64,000 nt of DNA from Desulfovibrio subterraneus (GCF_013340285.1 NZ_BLVO01000012.1:372001-436000); one strand, 5' to 3'; counted from the stretch's first letter, positions 49,296-59,388 are shown. Made by a program: numbers and translations. Notes: generated from the letters alone by a model not told the origin.

Positions 49296-50651
49296 TTATA
49301 GCAACTGATTGAGCATTTCCCGCGCCTTGGCAAAGTCCGGTTCAAGCTCAAGGGTTATTTCGAGCATTTCCTTCGTCCTGTTCTTGCCACCTGCCCGCAT
49401 GAACACAACAGCCATGTTGAAGGCTATGGTCTTGTCCTTGCGGGGGAAGTCCGGGTTTATACCGAGCGCGCTTTCCAGATGCTCTGCAGAGGTCCGGAAC
49501 TGCTTGCCTTCCGCGCAGGCCATGGCTGCGTTGTAGAAAAGATGCTCGTCATCGGGCGCAATGCGCAGCGCCTTTTCATATTCCTGTGTGGCTTCATACC
49601 ATTTACCCTGCTTGCGCAGTGCAATGCCGAGGCTGTTGAAGGTGGCTATGTCGGACTTTTCGAGCATGTCACCCTTGGCATCAAGGGCCCGGCGGTAATA
49701 CTGCTCCGCACGAACCGGATCACGCTGCGAGTATACGTGGCCTATGCGTTCCGAAATTTCTCCGATGTAGGAAAGGGCTTCGCGGGTGGCCTGATTGACG
49801 GCGCTGTTGAAGAGTTTTTCCGCTTCTTCCTCATTCCCCATTTCTACATGAATGGTGCCAATATCCACTTTGCGTTCAACGTTCAGCGGGCTGAGTTTAT
49901 CAAGGCGTTCAAGGTACTTGAGCTGCTGTTCCACATCGCCAGTTTCCTTGTGCAGGTCGGCGAGTTTTTTCAGGGGCTCAAGGTACAGCTGCGCGTTGTC
50001 GCTGGCGCTTTCGTAGGCTTCACGCGCTTTATCGAGCTTGCCGAGTCCCTTGAAGGCGTCGCCCATGACGAGAAAGCCTGCTGCGGAGTTCGGTTTGAGT
50101 TCAAGGATTTTGCGGCTGGCTTTCAGGGCCTGATCGTAGGCGCCGCGTGTCACCATGCTCTTGGCAAGGTCGATAAGCTGGCCCAGCTTGCCCTGCGGCT
50201 TGATGGTGAAGGCGATTTTCTCGATCAGCGTATTGATGGAAATGGGCTTGGTGATGAAATTGTCCGCACCAATTTCATGCAGAAGCACAAGCTTTTGTCT
50301 GTCTGCCTCGCCCGTGAGGATGATGATCTTCACGAAGTCGAAGGCGTTCTTCAACTGCCGGACAAGGAACCCCATATCCTTGCCTTGCAGCGTGCGCTCA
50401 ATGAAGACCAGAATGCTCTTGCGGCGCATGCCGGTATCCTTGATCGCCTTGAGTATATGGTCAGGATTGCTGACCACGGACATGCAGTCCTCCGTGATGG
50501 CAAGGTGCTTCTGCACCGTCCCGCGCAGGATGCTCTGAAAGTTGTTATCTTCGCTGACGATGAGAAAGTAGCCTTTTGAAACGGTCACGTAGTCTACCAC
50601 GTGCCCTTCATACTGCTTCTGTTTCATCTTCATGCTTATATTACTGGCCAT
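49296..50651 (-). CDS. pseudoreceiver-TPR protein
   Basis: A 451-residue cytoplasmic protein. Residues ~25-150 form a CheY-like receiver domain: FLIVSEDNN supplies the acidic pair, IIILTGEAD the switch Thr, and FITKPIS the conserved Lys. The phospho-acceptor position in ILVFIERTLQGKDMG is Glu, not Asp, so it is probably locked or phosphate-independent. Residues ~155-451 are six or more TPR units (YDQALKASRKILELKPNSA; ATQEYEKALRIAPDDE). GGAG six bases before the ATG fits. It may scaffold a signalling complex; partners unknown. Confidence 0.85.
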   Translation of the reverse strand: MASNISMKMKQKQYEGHVVDYVTVSKGYFLIVSEDNNFQSILRGTVQKHLAITEDCMSVVSNPDHILKAIKDTGMRRKSILVFIERTLQGKDMGFLVRQLKNAFDFVKIIILTGEADRQKLVLLHEIGADNFITKPISINTLIEKIAFTIKPQGKLGQLIDLAKSMVTRGAYDQALKASRKILELKPNSAAGFLVMGDAFKGLGKLDKAREAYESASDNAQLYLEPLKKLADLHKETGDVEQQLKYLERLDKLSPLNVERKVDIGTIHVEMGNEEEAEKLFNSAVNQATREALSYIGEISERIGHVYSQRDPVRAEQYYRRALDAKGDMLEKSDIATFNSLGIALRKQGKWYEATQEYEKALRIAPDDEHLFYNAAMACAEGKQFRTSAEHLESALGINPDFPRKDKTIAFNMAVVFMRAGGKNRTKEMLEITLELEPDFAKAREMLNQLL

Positions 50652-50828
50652 GTAAATCTCCGGTACAGAGTGAGTGTGTTCGCGACAGGTCTGCGCCGAT
50701 GACGGTCGGCTTTCTCGTCGCGCTTACCATGTTATGCCTGATCGGGCGCCTGAACGCCATAGTTATAACACGAAAGACAGAACGGCATACGCGATGCCAC
50801 CGGCACCGGCGGCTGCATAGAGCAGTAA

Positions 50829-50921
50829 TCACGGGGTGCAGCGGCCGCTGAATTGCCTCACGGCAAAAACGAGCACGGCGCATCCGATTGCTGCAGAGAG
50901 CAGTATACGTAACGTTTCCAT
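50829..50921 (-). CDS. 30-residue putative membrane peptide
   Basis: A short open frame, METLRILLSAAIGCAVLVFA then a basic tail, with GGAGG five bases before the ATG at 50921 and a stop at 50829. One hydrophobic helix spans most of it. It lies 28 bases from the 3' end of the potassium channel gene on the same strand, so it may be the last gene of that operon. Short length makes it provisional. Confidence 0.45.
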   Translation of the reverse strand: METLRILLSAAIGCAVLVFAVRQFSGRCTP

Positions 50922-50949
50922 GGTATCCTCCAAATCTGTGGTGCTGTTT

Positions 50950-51765
50950 TTACAGCTTTTCACCGCAGAATTTGCAATGCACGGCATCCGTGTCATGCCC
51001 TTCGCGATTGCACGAGGGACAGACCTCGGTACTGATGTCCTTTTGCGGAACCTGCGTGGTGCGGGCCATTTCCATGGTGATGATGCCAGTGGGCACGGCT
51101 ATAATGCTGTAGCCCAGAATCATGACTATGGAGGCAAGGCATTGTCCCAAGGGCGTTTTCGGGGATATGTCCCCGTAGCCGACCGTGGTGAGCGTGACCA
51201 CGGCCCAGTATACGGCGCGCGGTATGGAGGTGAAGCCGTTTTTTTCACCTTCGATCACATACATGAGCGCTCCGAAGAGAATGACAAGGGTTACCACCCA
51301 GAAAAAGAATACCGTAATGCGTTTGCTGCTCGCCCGCAGTGCCTTCATGATAAGGGTGCCCTCGTGCACGTATTGCACGAGCTTGAGCACGCGGAAGACG
51401 CGCAGCACCCTGAGCATGCGCAGCACCGCGAAGAACTGCACGGCCGGAAAGGCGAGCACAAGCCATGTGGGCAGCACCGAGAGCAGATCAACAATGCCGA
51501 AAAAGCTGCGGGCGTACCGGACCGGATGTTTTACGCACCACAGTCTGAGCGCATATTCCACTGTGAACAGGCCAGTGAACAGAAATTCTGCCCAGCGCAG
51601 GACAGGGGCATACGGGCTGGAAGGATGCGTGGCACTGTCCAGCATGACCACGGCAACGGAACAAATGATGCTGGCAATGAGTGCTATGTCGAATGCGCGG
51701 CCCGCAGGGGTTTCAGCTTCGAATATGATCTCGTAAGTCTTCAGGCGCAGAGAGGAAGCTGGCAT
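50950..51765 (-). CDS. voltage-gated-type potassium channel
   Basis: A 271-residue six-helix ion channel. S4 is basic (RMLRVLRVFRVLKL, about 118-131). The pore helix is followed by the K+ selectivity filter TLTTVGYGD (about 188-196), and S6 contains GYSIIAVPTG. The C-terminus carries CPSCN and CKFCG, a small zinc ribbon not usual in KvAP-like channels. It likely sets or senses membrane potential. The gene follows gpmA by 45 bases on the same strand. Confidence 0.9.
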   Translation of the reverse strand: MPASSLRLKTYEIIFEAETPAGRAFDIALIASIICSVAVVMLDSATHPSSPYAPVLRWAEFLFTGLFTVEYALRLWCVKHPVRYARSFFGIVDLLSVLPTWLVLAFPAVQFFAVLRMLRVLRVFRVLKLVQYVHEGTLIMKALRASSKRITVFFFWVVTLVILFGALMYVIEGEKNGFTSIPRAVYWAVVTLTTVGYGDISPKTPLGQCLASIVMILGYSIIAVPTGIITMEMARTTQVPQKDISTEVCPSCNREGHDTDAVHCKFCGEKL

Positions 51766-51810
51766 GGTGTGTCGCGTTCTCCAGTCTTCGTTGCGGCCCT
51801 TGGCAGGGCA

Positions 51811-52557
51811 TTATTTTGCCTTGCCCTGTGCCGCAACCGCGTTGGCTTTTGCCTCGGCCTCGGCCTGATCGCCGAGGTAGTAGTGGCGTATGGGGGTAAG
51901 GTCGTCGTTAAGTTCGTATACCAGCGGCAGGCCGGTGGGAATATTCAGCTTCATGATGGCGTCCGGTGTCATGGCATCCAGATGCATGATCAGCGCGCGC
52001 AGGCTGTTTCCGTGTGCGGCGATAAGCACCCTTTTGCCGGAGCGGATGACGGGGCTTATGGTCTCATGCCAGTAAGGCAGCGCCCGGGCCACGGTGTCCT
52101 TCAGGCTCTCGCATAGGGGAAGCTCGGAAGGGGCCACATCTGCATAGCGGGGGTCTTTGCCGGGATAACGGGGATCGTCCGGCGTGAGTGCGGGCGGGGG
52201 CGTATCGTAGCTGCGCCGCCATATGAGCACCTGCTCGTCGCCGTATTCGCGGGCTGTCTCCGCCTTGTTCAGGCCCTGCAGGGCGCCGTAGTGGCGTTCG
52301 TTCAGCCGCCAGTGGCGGTGCACCGGCAGCCATAGCAGATCCATCTGTTCCTGCACAATGTTCAGGGTGCGGATGGCCCGTTTGAGAACGGAGGTGTAGC
52401 AGATGTCGAAGGAGAGTCCGGCTTCCTGCAGCAGGCGCGCGCCGTCCTTTGCCTCCTGCTCCCCGATGGGGCTGAGGTCCACATCGGTCCATCCGGTGAA
52501 ACGGTTTTCAAGATTCCAGGCGCTTTGTCCGTGCCGTAACAAGACGAGGGTATGCAT
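51811..52557 (-). CDS. gpmA: 2,3-bisphosphoglycerate-dependent phosphoglycerate mutase
   Basis: A 248-residue histidine phosphatase-superfamily mutase interconverting 2- and 3-phosphoglycerate. [12 protein letters not shown] has the phospho-histidine (H9); [28 protein letters not shown] and [12 protein letters not shown] supply the second His and the acid. The length is that of dPGM. It follows ntrX by 26 bases, so it may be at the tail of the ntr operon. The last 15 residues are a low-complexity Ala/Lys extension. Confidence 0.95.
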   Translation of the reverse strand: MHTLVLLRHGQSAWNLENRFTGWTDVDLSPIGEQEAKDGARLLQEAGLSFDICYTSVLKRAIRTLNIVQEQMDLLWLPVHRHWRLNERHYGALQGLNKAETAREYGDEQVLIWRRSYDTPPPALTPDDPRYPGKDPRYADVAPSELPLCESLKDTVARALPYWHETISPVIRSGKRVLIAAHGNSLRALIMHLDAMTPDAIMKLNIPTGLPLVYELNDDLTPIRHYYLGDQAEAEAKANAVAAQGKAK

Positions 52558-52583
52558 GGTATCATCCTCCGTGCCGGTGCCGG

Positions 52584-53978
52584 TTATTCGGCAGTCTGAA
52601 TATTGTACGACTTGAGTTTGCGGTAAAGATAGCTTCGTTCAAGCCCTATGGCTTCGGCAAGTCTGGTGATGTTGCCGTCGAATTCCTTGAGTTTTGATTC
52701 CAGAAAAGCGGCTTCAAAGGCGTTGCGGGCCATTTTGAAGTCAACGGCACCGGGATCGATGCCGGCACCCCCGTCGATGGATACCGATGGGGAGGCAGAC
52801 CGTGCGGTAGCGAATTCCGGCGGCAGGTCGAGCACATCCACGGTTTGTCCCGCGAACATGATGAGCATGCGTTCCACAAAGTTTTTCAACTCGCGCACGT
52901 TGCCCGGCCAGGGGTAGGCAAGCAGGTATTGTTCCGCTTCTTTCGAAAAGTTGATGGGCTTGAATCCATGCTCGCGCACCAGCCCCGCATGGAATTCCCG
53001 TATGAGTTTGAGAATGTCATCGCCGCGGTTGCGCAGCGGCGGAAGCGAAAGCGGGAACACCCGCAGGCGGTAGTAGAGGTCTTCGCGGAAGTTCCCTTTC
53101 TGGATTTCTTCCTCAAGATTCTTATTGGTGGCGGCTATGACACGCACGTTGACATGCATGGTCTTGTTGCCACCCACCCGTTCAAAGCATTGTTCCTGCA
53201 GAATGCGTAGAATCTTGGCCTGCGTCTTCATGCTCATGTCGCCGATTTCATCAAGGAACAGAGTGCCGTTGTCCGCCAGTTCGAACTTGCCTGTCTTGGC
53301 CTGATCAGCTCCGGTAAAGGCGCCCTTTTCATGGCCGAAGAGTTCGCTCTCGATAAGTTCTTCGGGAATGGCGGCACAGTTCACGGCCACCAGCGCCTTG
53401 TCTTTGCGTTTTGACTGGGCGTGTATGGAGCGGGCGGCAATTTCTTTGCCGGTGCCGTTTTCGCCGGTAATGAGCACCCACGCATCCGTGGGGGCCACCC
53501 GTTCAATCTGCTCGCGCAGCTTGACAATGGGGGTGGAATCGCCCGTGACCGTCACGCTCTGTTCGGTGGCTATGCGGGTTCTCAGGGCAAGGTTTTCCTT
53601 GCGCAAGTTATGAAATTCCAAGGCTTTGGCAGCGGCGATAACCACCTTTTCCAGTGAAAGGGGCTTTTCGATGAAGTCATGCGCACCGCGCTTTATGGCG
53701 GTGACAGCCGTTTCGATATTGCCATGGCCGGATATCATGATGACAGGCAGCGAGCTGTCCCGTTCCTTAATTTTGGCCAGAACGGAAAGGCCGTCCATGC
53801 CGGGGAGCCAGATGTCCAGAAAGACGAGGTCGGGCTGCTCACTCTGCAGCATCTCCAGACCGGCTTCTCCGGTTTCTGCTTCCGCCACGGTGTGGCCTTC
53901 GTCTTCCAGAATGCCCCGCAGGGAAAACCGTATTGCTTCTTCGTCGTCTATAATCAGTATGTGCGCTTTGCTTGGCAT
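52584..53978 (-). CDS. ntrX: sigma-54-dependent response regulator, NtrX-like
   Basis: A 464-residue NtrC-family regulator. The receiver domain (1-120) has the DDEE acidic pocket and phospho-Asp D55 in [11 protein letters not shown]. The AAA+ domain has Walker A GENGTGKE, the intact GAFTGA loop and Walker [12 protein letters not shown]. The C-terminal Fis helix-turn-helix includes [20 protein letters not shown], whose YLYRKLK ending is typical of NtrX. The NtrY-like kinase at 56517 is upstream on the same strand, separated by the SDR and HD-GYP genes. Together they probably sense redox or nitrogen state at the membrane. Confidence 0.88.
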   Translation of the reverse strand: MPSKAHILIIDDEEAIRFSLRGILEDEGHTVAEAETGEAGLEMLQSEQPDLVFLDIWLPGMDGLSVLAKIKERDSSLPVIMISGHGNIETAVTAIKRGAHDFIEKPLSLEKVVIAAAKALEFHNLRKENLALRTRIATEQSVTVTGDSTPIVKLREQIERVAPTDAWVLITGENGTGKEIAARSIHAQSKRKDKALVAVNCAAIPEELIESELFGHEKGAFTGADQAKTGKFELADNGTLFLDEIGDMSMKTQAKILRILQEQCFERVGGNKTMHVNVRVIAATNKNLEEEIQKGNFREDLYYRLRVFPLSLPPLRNRGDDILKLIREFHAGLVREHGFKPINFSKEAEQYLLAYPWPGNVRELKNFVERMLIMFAGQTVDVLDLPPEFATARSASPSVSIDGGAGIDPGAVDFKMARNAFEAAFLESKLKEFDGNITRLAEAIGLERSYLYRKLKSYNIQTAE

Positions 53979-54114
53979 TACGCCTGCTCCGGATACGTTT
54001 TTCGGTGTTGCATGTCAGGGATCGCGTGGGGGCTGCGTACTGGCGCGGTTGCGGTCAGGGCTTTCCGTCACTGCCTGTATGGGGAGACAGCCGGGCAGTC
54101 CGGCCGGGCAATCC

Positions 54115-55494
54115 TCAGTCCGTCAGGAAGGAGAACCCCGCTTCGAACAGAGCTATGCAGGCTTCGACAGCATCCTTGTCGTAGGCGGTGCCCATGCCGC
54201 TGCGGATCTCTTCCAGAGCTGGCGGCAGCCCCAGAGACGGCCGGTACGGCCGGTGCGAAGACATGGCTTCCACCACGTCGGCCACTGCAAGTATTCTCGA
54301 CTCTTGTAGAATATCCTGACCGGATAGTCCATTAGGATACCCTGTGCCGTCCAGCCGTTCATGGTGCTGGTGCACAATGTCTGCAACGGGCCACGGAAAG
54401 CTTATCTGGCTGAGAATATCGTGTCCAACTGTGGGGTGGGTGCGCATGAGGTCCATTTCCAGATTCGTCAATTTTCCCGGCTTTGCAAGTATCTCCGCAG
54501 GAATATATATCTTGCCTATATCGTGCAGGGTGCCTGCCACACGTACCGCCTCTATGGATTCTCCGTGCAGGCCCATCCTGTCCGCAATGGCGCAGGCAAG
54601 ACGGGCAACACGCGTCTGATGACCGGCTGTGTACGGGTCTCTTTTTTCCGAGGTGACAGCAAGGGCATGCACCGTCTGCTCAAATGTGCGCCTCAGCTGG
54701 GCTAGGCTGGTTCTGAGCAGTTCTTCCGATCTTTTTCTGTCTGTTGCGTCGCGCAGCACGATGACCGAACCCGTTATCTGGTTCTGCAGGTCTATGGTAT
54801 CTGAAACAGTTATATCCACAGGCACTGTTTTCCCCGACTGGGTTTCCGCAGTTGCCGGGGACGGTTGGATATACTGCCCGTTGCTTGCAAGGATGGCGCG
54901 GGTAGTAATGAGTTGTCCGGTCGTGTCATCCCGTACACGGAGCTGATCCGAGAAGAGCTTTCCCGTGGCCCGTGATTCGGTAATGCCGAACATGCGTGCA
55001 GCTGCGGCATTGATCAGGGTGACAAAGCCTGAACCGTCCAGCGTTATGACGGCGTCGCCTATGCTGCGCAAGGTGGTTGCGAACCATCGCTCCTTGTTGC
55101 GTATGTCGCTTTCCATCTTGTGTTTGTAGAGCGCCATCTCGATGCAGGTGTGCAGTTCGCGGTCTTCGAAGGGTTTCAGGATGTAGCCGAAGGGTTCCGT
55201 GATCATGGCCCTTCTGAGCGTCTCTTCGTCCGCGTGGCCCGTGAGGTAAATGACAGGGGCGGATACACGGTCGCGGAGCAGGGCTGCGGTATCTATCCCG
55301 TCGAGCGTTCCGCTGAGAAATATGTCCATGAGAATAATATCGGGAGCGAGAGAAACTGCCCGCAGGACAGCCTCTTCTCCGGTGGTTACCGCCACGGGGG
55401 CAGGGTAGCCGAGCTGCTGCAGGCGGCGGCGTATGTCCAGCGCTATGACTGGCTCATCTTCTACCAGAAGAATTGTCGTGTTCATTTCGTGCAT
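54115..55494 (-). CDS. response regulator with PAS and HD-GYP domains (putative c-di-GMP phosphodiesterase)
   Basis: A 459-residue regulator. The receiver domain (about 5-125) has VEDEP and phospho-Asp in IILMDIFLSG; a PAS domain (about 140-265) precedes an HD-GYP domain (about 285-455). The catalytic motifs are intact: HQTRVARLA, LHDIGK (HD), and HQHHERLDGTGYP (GYP). These domains hydrolyse cyclic di-GMP, or in some cases cGAMP. It starts four bases from the stop of the SDR gene and precedes ntrX, so it is embedded in the ntr run. Confidence 0.9.
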   Translation of the reverse strand: MHEMNTTILLVEDEPVIALDIRRRLQQLGYPAPVAVTTGEEAVLRAVSLAPDIILMDIFLSGTLDGIDTAALLRDRVSAPVIYLTGHADEETLRRAMITEPFGYILKPFEDRELHTCIEMALYKHKMESDIRNKERWFATTLRSIGDAVITLDGSGFVTLINAAAARMFGITESRATGKLFSDQLRVRDDTTGQLITTRAILASNGQYIQPSPATAETQSGKTVPVDITVSDTIDLQNQITGSVIVLRDATDRKRSEELLRTSLAQLRRTFEQTVHALAVTSEKRDPYTAGHQTRVARLACAIADRMGLHGESIEAVRVAGTLHDIGKIYIPAEILAKPGKLTNLEMDLMRTHPTVGHDILSQISFPWPVADIVHQHHERLDGTGYPNGLSGQDILQESRILAVADVVEAMSSHRPYRPSLGLPPALEEIRSGMGTAYDKDAVEACIALFEAGFSFLTD

Positions 55495-55498
55495 GGAG

Positions 55499-56440
55499 TT
55501 ACTCTATCAGAATATCCCGAAGGGCATTCTCCAGATCGTTGAACCGGAAGGAATATCCTGCTCCGACAAGTCTGCCGGGCAAGGCGAACTGCCCCTGAAG
55601 GATGAGTTCTTCCGCCATTTCACCCAGCATGAGACGAAGCATGAAGCCGGGAACCGGCAACCATGAAGGGCGGTTCATCACGCGGCCCAGCGTATTGCAG
55701 AAGTCAAGCATGGTGACGGGCATGGGAGCTGTGAGATTGAACGGCCCTGCGCAATCCTTGTTCTCAATGATATGGGCAATGGCGCCTGCAGTGTCATCAC
55801 GGTGAATCCATGAAAAACCCTGCTGGCCGGTCCCGAGCGGGCCGCCTGCGAAGTAGCTGAACGGGGAAATGAATTTCTGCAGCGCACCCTCGCCCGGTCC
55901 CAGCACAACGCCGGTGCGGATAACGGCGCGGCGTATGCCCATGCGCTCCGCTTCGAGGGTGGAGGCTTCCCAGTCACGGGCAACGGAGGCAAGAAAACCC
56001 TGCCCTGAAGGTGAGAATTCCGTGTACGCGTCCGGCCCCGCCAGAGTCTGGGAGCCGCCGTAATAGCCGACGGCGGAGCCCTGAATCAGCACTTCGGGCA
56101 GGGTTTGCAGTTCCTTGAGCGCCTTGATGAGCACTTCGCCCGTCTGCACGCGCGACTGGCGTATGCGGCGTTTCTGGTCGTCAGTCCAGCGGGCGGCGGC
56201 AATGCTTTCACCGGCAAGGTTGATGATGGCATCCGCCCCTTCGCAATACTTGGCCAGTGAAAGTGCATCATTGCCGTCCCACATGACAAAGGACACGTCG
56301 AGTGAATGGCCCTGAGGAATGAGAAATCGTCCCTTCTCAGGGTTGCGTGAGGGAATGACAACCTGCCACCCCTTATCCAGAAGGTGTCCGGAAAGTGCCG
56401 TACCTATGAAGCCGCTTCCGCCCAGTATGAGTGCACGCAT
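55499..56440 (-). CDS. TIGR01777-family SDR epimerase (YfcH-like)
   Basis: A 313-residue extended short-chain dehydrogenase-like protein. The dinucleotide site LILGGSGFIGTALSGHL is at residues 4-20; INLAGESIAAARWT and SAVGYYG are family hallmarks, the latter with the YxxxG-type active-site region; a DUF1731-like C-terminal tail (RPSWLPVPGFMLRLMLGEMAE) ends it. The physiological substrate of the family is unknown. It lies between ntrY (76-base gap) and the HD-GYP regulator (four-base gap). Confidence 0.9.
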   Translation of the reverse strand: MRALILGGSGFIGTALSGHLLDKGWQVVIPSRNPEKGRFLIPQGHSLDVSFVMWDGNDALSLAKYCEGADAIINLAGESIAAARWTDDQKRRIRQSRVQTGEVLIKALKELQTLPEVLIQGSAVGYYGGSQTLAGPDAYTEFSPSGQGFLASVARDWEASTLEAERMGIRRAVIRTGVVLGPGEGALQKFISPFSYFAGGPLGTGQQGFSWIHRDDTAGAIAHIIENKDCAGPFNLTAPMPVTMLDFCNTLGRVMNRPSWLPVPGFMLRLMLGEMAEELILQGQFALPGRLVGAGYSFRFNDLENALRDILIE

Positions 56441-56516
56441 AGATTTGTCCCTGTTTTCGAGTGGATAGGCAGTGTGGCCGGGATATGCCCGACACGCCTT
56501 TTGAAAGTACTACCCA

Positions 56517-58778
56517 CTATGCCACAGGAAGCTCCACGGTGACAATGGTTCCGCCGTTTTCTGCGTGATTTGCCCGGACATACCCGCGGTGGTCGCTCAC
56601 AATGGATTTGACAATGGTGAGGCCAAGGCCCGTGCCGCCTTTCTTGCGGGAGAAATAGGGCTCGAAAAGGCGCGAGCGTTCTTCTTTGGTCAGGCCGGGG
56701 CCATTGTCTGCCACGTCCACGCGGATAAGACCGAGCTGTCTGTCATGCCGCAGGGAGACCACAACCTTCGGGTCACTGCGGCCCTGCAGCACTTCGGCGG
56801 CATTGCTGATGATGTTCAGGAAGGCTCTGTGCAGGGCTTCCCTGTCCATGGGAATGGTGGGAATGGGGGAAAGATAGTTCAGTTCCCACTCTATATGACT
56901 GTGGCTGTGCCGGAAAAGGGAGACCAGCTCTTCAATCAGCGGTTCCATCTGGTCCGGCTTGGGAGTGACTTCCGGCAGCTTTGCAAAGGCGGAAAATTCC
57001 TGCACCATCTGCTGCAGGTGTTCCACCTGCCGCACGATAAGGTCGGTGCACTGGTCGAACACGGGGTCGCCCACTTCCTTGCCATACTTGCGCTGCAGCC
57101 GTTGGGCAGACAGCTTGATGGGGGTGAGCGGGTTCTTGATTTCGTGGGCTATGCGCTTGGCAACCTCGCGCCACGCAGCCATGCGCTGCATCTTTTCCAG
57201 TTCGGTAATATCTTCAAATACAATGACCACGCCATATTCTTCCGAGTCGCGGGCGGGAAGTCCCACCGCGTTGACCAGCAGCTTGAGTTCGCGCCCTGCC
57301 ACGGAAATATCCACCTGCCGCTGCCACAGGGCTTCCGGCATGGACTTGAAGTGCTGGTACATTTCGTCGATCAGTTCGGCATATTCGCCCTGCAGCAGTT
57401 CGCGCGAGCTCAGTCCGATAAGGCTTTTCGCTTCCACGCCGAACATGGCGGATGCGGCCTTGTTGAGTGTGGATATGCTGCCCGTTGCGTCCAGCGAGAT
57501 GACCCCTGCGGCGATATTGTCGAGCACTGCCTCGATGTATCTGTTGCGCTGTTCCTTGTCGAAGTTCTGGCGGCCGAGCTTGATGTTGGCGTCTGTCAGG
57601 CGTGAACGGCTCTGTTCGAGATCTTCCGCCATGCGGTTGAACGACTGCACCAGCACGCCCAGTTCATCGGTGGACGTATCCTCAAGGCGCACCGCAAGGT
57701 CGCCTCTGGCTATTCGTTCCGTACCTTCGGCCAGGGCAAGTATGGGAGCGGCCAGTTCCTTGGCAAGACGGAAGCCGAACCACATGGCCCCGAGAATGAT
57801 GAGCAGGGTGAGCACGCCGAGCACAAAGTACAGTGTGACCTTAAGCGGATGCTTGAGTGTCTTGAGTTTCTTGTACTCCTCCACGCCGCGCACAATGCGG
57901 TCGAGCCGGAACATGACCCCCTGCCCGACGCTTTCCACCAGCACGAGATAGCCAGTCTTGCCCTCATCCACAGGCATGACACCCACGGCATAGTCGGCAT
58001 CAGCCCCCGGCCAGATGATGGACCAGAAAAGCGGCTGGTTCTCAAGGCTGTCCCAGTTTATGCGGGCCTTTGTCTCTTCCCACACGCCGGATATGGATTT
58101 GTGGCCGTGCCAGTTCTGTTCTTGTCTGTCCGGCCGGATGACCCCCACGAGGGTGAGGTCATATTCCGTGAGCTTGTTGGAAAGGTATTCATCCATGACC
58201 TTGCCGCCCCAGGCGAAGCGACGCTCCCTGATTTCCTGAATCATGAATTCAGACCGGTGCTTCAGCCTGTCGCGGGAGTCGGCATAGATGGATTGGCCCA
58301 CTTCCAGAGCCTGCTCCATGGAGTGCTCCACCTGATTCTTGAACCAGTAGTCCACGGAAGTCTGCACAAACCGGGCGCTGACAAGAAACATGAGCACGGT
58401 AGGGAAGAGCGAAAGGCACATGAACGCGAGAACAAGCCGTGTTCGCAGGCGAGAACCAAGAACCCTGCGCCGGCGTTCCAGCATGAGCTTTACGCCGTTG
58501 CGGATGACGATGAAGAGGACGAGCAACAGCAGGATGAAGTTCAGGTTGAACAGGCCGAGAAAGAAGTAGGAGTCGACCCCGAAGTAGGTGAGTTCAACCC
58601 ACGTGAGCCCCACGACCAGCAGAAAGGCCACTGCCGCAAAAATGAGCTCGCGCTGACGCCTTTTTCGTTCACGCGTATCCGCAACGCTGACGCGGATGGT
58701 GTCGCGCAGGGCCGACGGAGTTTCCGTCTGGCCGGCGGCGTCCTGATTCGTATCGTGCTGCGGTTCGGGCGCGGTCAT
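56517..58778 (-). CDS. ntrY: NtrY-like membrane sensor histidine kinase
   Basis: A 753-residue kinase with the NtrY plan. Three N-terminal membrane helices (about 45-66, 73-98, 110-135), a periplasmic segment (~135-285), a fourth helix (about 300-325), HAMP (AAPILALAEGTERIARGDL), PAS (about 415-530), then HisKA with H-box RIAHEIKNPLTPIK and ATPase boxes DNGPGL and GGTGLGLTIVKSI. Its regulator NtrX lies downstream at 52584. It follows the DUF4390 gene by 16 bases. Confidence 0.92.
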   Translation of the reverse strand: MTAPEPQHDTNQDAAGQTETPSALRDTIRVSVADTRERKRRQRELIFAAVAFLLVVGLTWVELTYFGVDSYFFLGLFNLNFILLLLVLFIVIRNGVKLMLERRRRVLGSRLRTRLVLAFMCLSLFPTVLMFLVSARFVQTSVDYWFKNQVEHSMEQALEVGQSIYADSRDRLKHRSEFMIQEIRERRFAWGGKVMDEYLSNKLTEYDLTLVGVIRPDRQEQNWHGHKSISGVWEETKARINWDSLENQPLFWSIIWPGADADYAVGVMPVDEGKTGYLVLVESVGQGVMFRLDRIVRGVEEYKKLKTLKHPLKVTLYFVLGVLTLLIILGAMWFGFRLAKELAAPILALAEGTERIARGDLAVRLEDTSTDELGVLVQSFNRMAEDLEQSRSRLTDANIKLGRQNFDKEQRNRYIEAVLDNIAAGVISLDATGSISTLNKAASAMFGVEAKSLIGLSSRELLQGEYAELIDEMYQHFKSMPEALWQRQVDISVAGRELKLLVNAVGLPARDSEEYGVVIVFEDITELEKMQRMAAWREVAKRIAHEIKNPLTPIKLSAQRLQRKYGKEVGDPVFDQCTDLIVRQVEHLQQMVQEFSAFAKLPEVTPKPDQMEPLIEELVSLFRHSHSHIEWELNYLSPIPTIPMDREALHRAFLNIISNAAEVLQGRSDPKVVVSLRHDRQLGLIRVDVADNGPGLTKEERSRLFEPYFSRKKGGTGLGLTIVKSIVSDHRGYVRANHAENGGTIVTVELPVA

Positions 58779-58794
58779 GATTCTGCTGCCTGCG

Positions 58795-59388
58795 TCAGAA
58801 AGTGAAATTCATGGTGTAGTGCATGGATGGAGCCACATCCCATGACCAGAAGAACAGGGTCTTGGTCAGCCATGGAGGGGTGTTGTCGTTCTTGGCGCGG
58901 ATGTCCAGCGTTACACGGTAATCCTTGCCCCGTTCAAGCGCAGAAAGCTGCCCGAGGGTTATGGAGAGTTTTTCCCATGTCTGTTCAAGCAGCTTGAGCA
59001 GGCTGGTGTTCTTGTGCAGGGCGGTCTCGTTGCCATGCACTATAACGTATTCGCGGGTCAGCACGTTGTAGGTCAGCACGCTGGTGAATCTGTGGCGGGT
59101 AAGGGTGTCCGAGAGCCATATGGTGCTTGGTTCGGAAAGGCTTGCTTCGCATTCGAGCGTGATCTGCGCACCTTCTTTGAGCATGAGGCGTACGGGGTCG
59201 AGATCGGTGAACCCGATGCCAAACCGGACGGCGATTTGTCCCTCGGAGTTATCGAGAACAAAATCGCGCAATTGCAACTGCTGCTCCGCCGCGGGTGAAT
59301 GCGGGGGGCAGGTCAGTGCCATAAGGCTAATGAAGAGCAGGATAACGCCTGCCCGAATGGAAGTAGGGAGATGTGTAGTGTTCGGCAT
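58795..59388 (-). CDS. DUF4390 exported protein
   Basis: A 197-residue protein with an N-terminal signal or anchor (GVILLFISLMALTCPPH) and a beta-rich domain typical of DUF4390 (LRDFVLDNSEGQIAVRFGI; FFWSWDVAPSMHYTMNF at the end). Start ATG 59388 begins the signal sequence; longer frames upstream are unlikely. It is the first gene of the DUF4390-ntrY run, an arrangement seen in other proteobacteria, which suggests a periplasmic accessory role for the kinase. The function is not known. Confidence 0.82.
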   Translation of the reverse strand: MPNTTHLPTSIRAGVILLFISLMALTCPPHSPAAEQQLQLRDFVLDNSEGQIAVRFGIGFTDLDPVRLMLKEGAQITLECEASLSEPSTIWLSDTLTRHRFTSVLTYNVLTREYVIVHGNETALHKNTSLLKLLEQTWEKLSITLGQLSALERGKDYRVTLDIRAKNDNTPPWLTKTLFFWSWDVAPSMHYTMNFTF

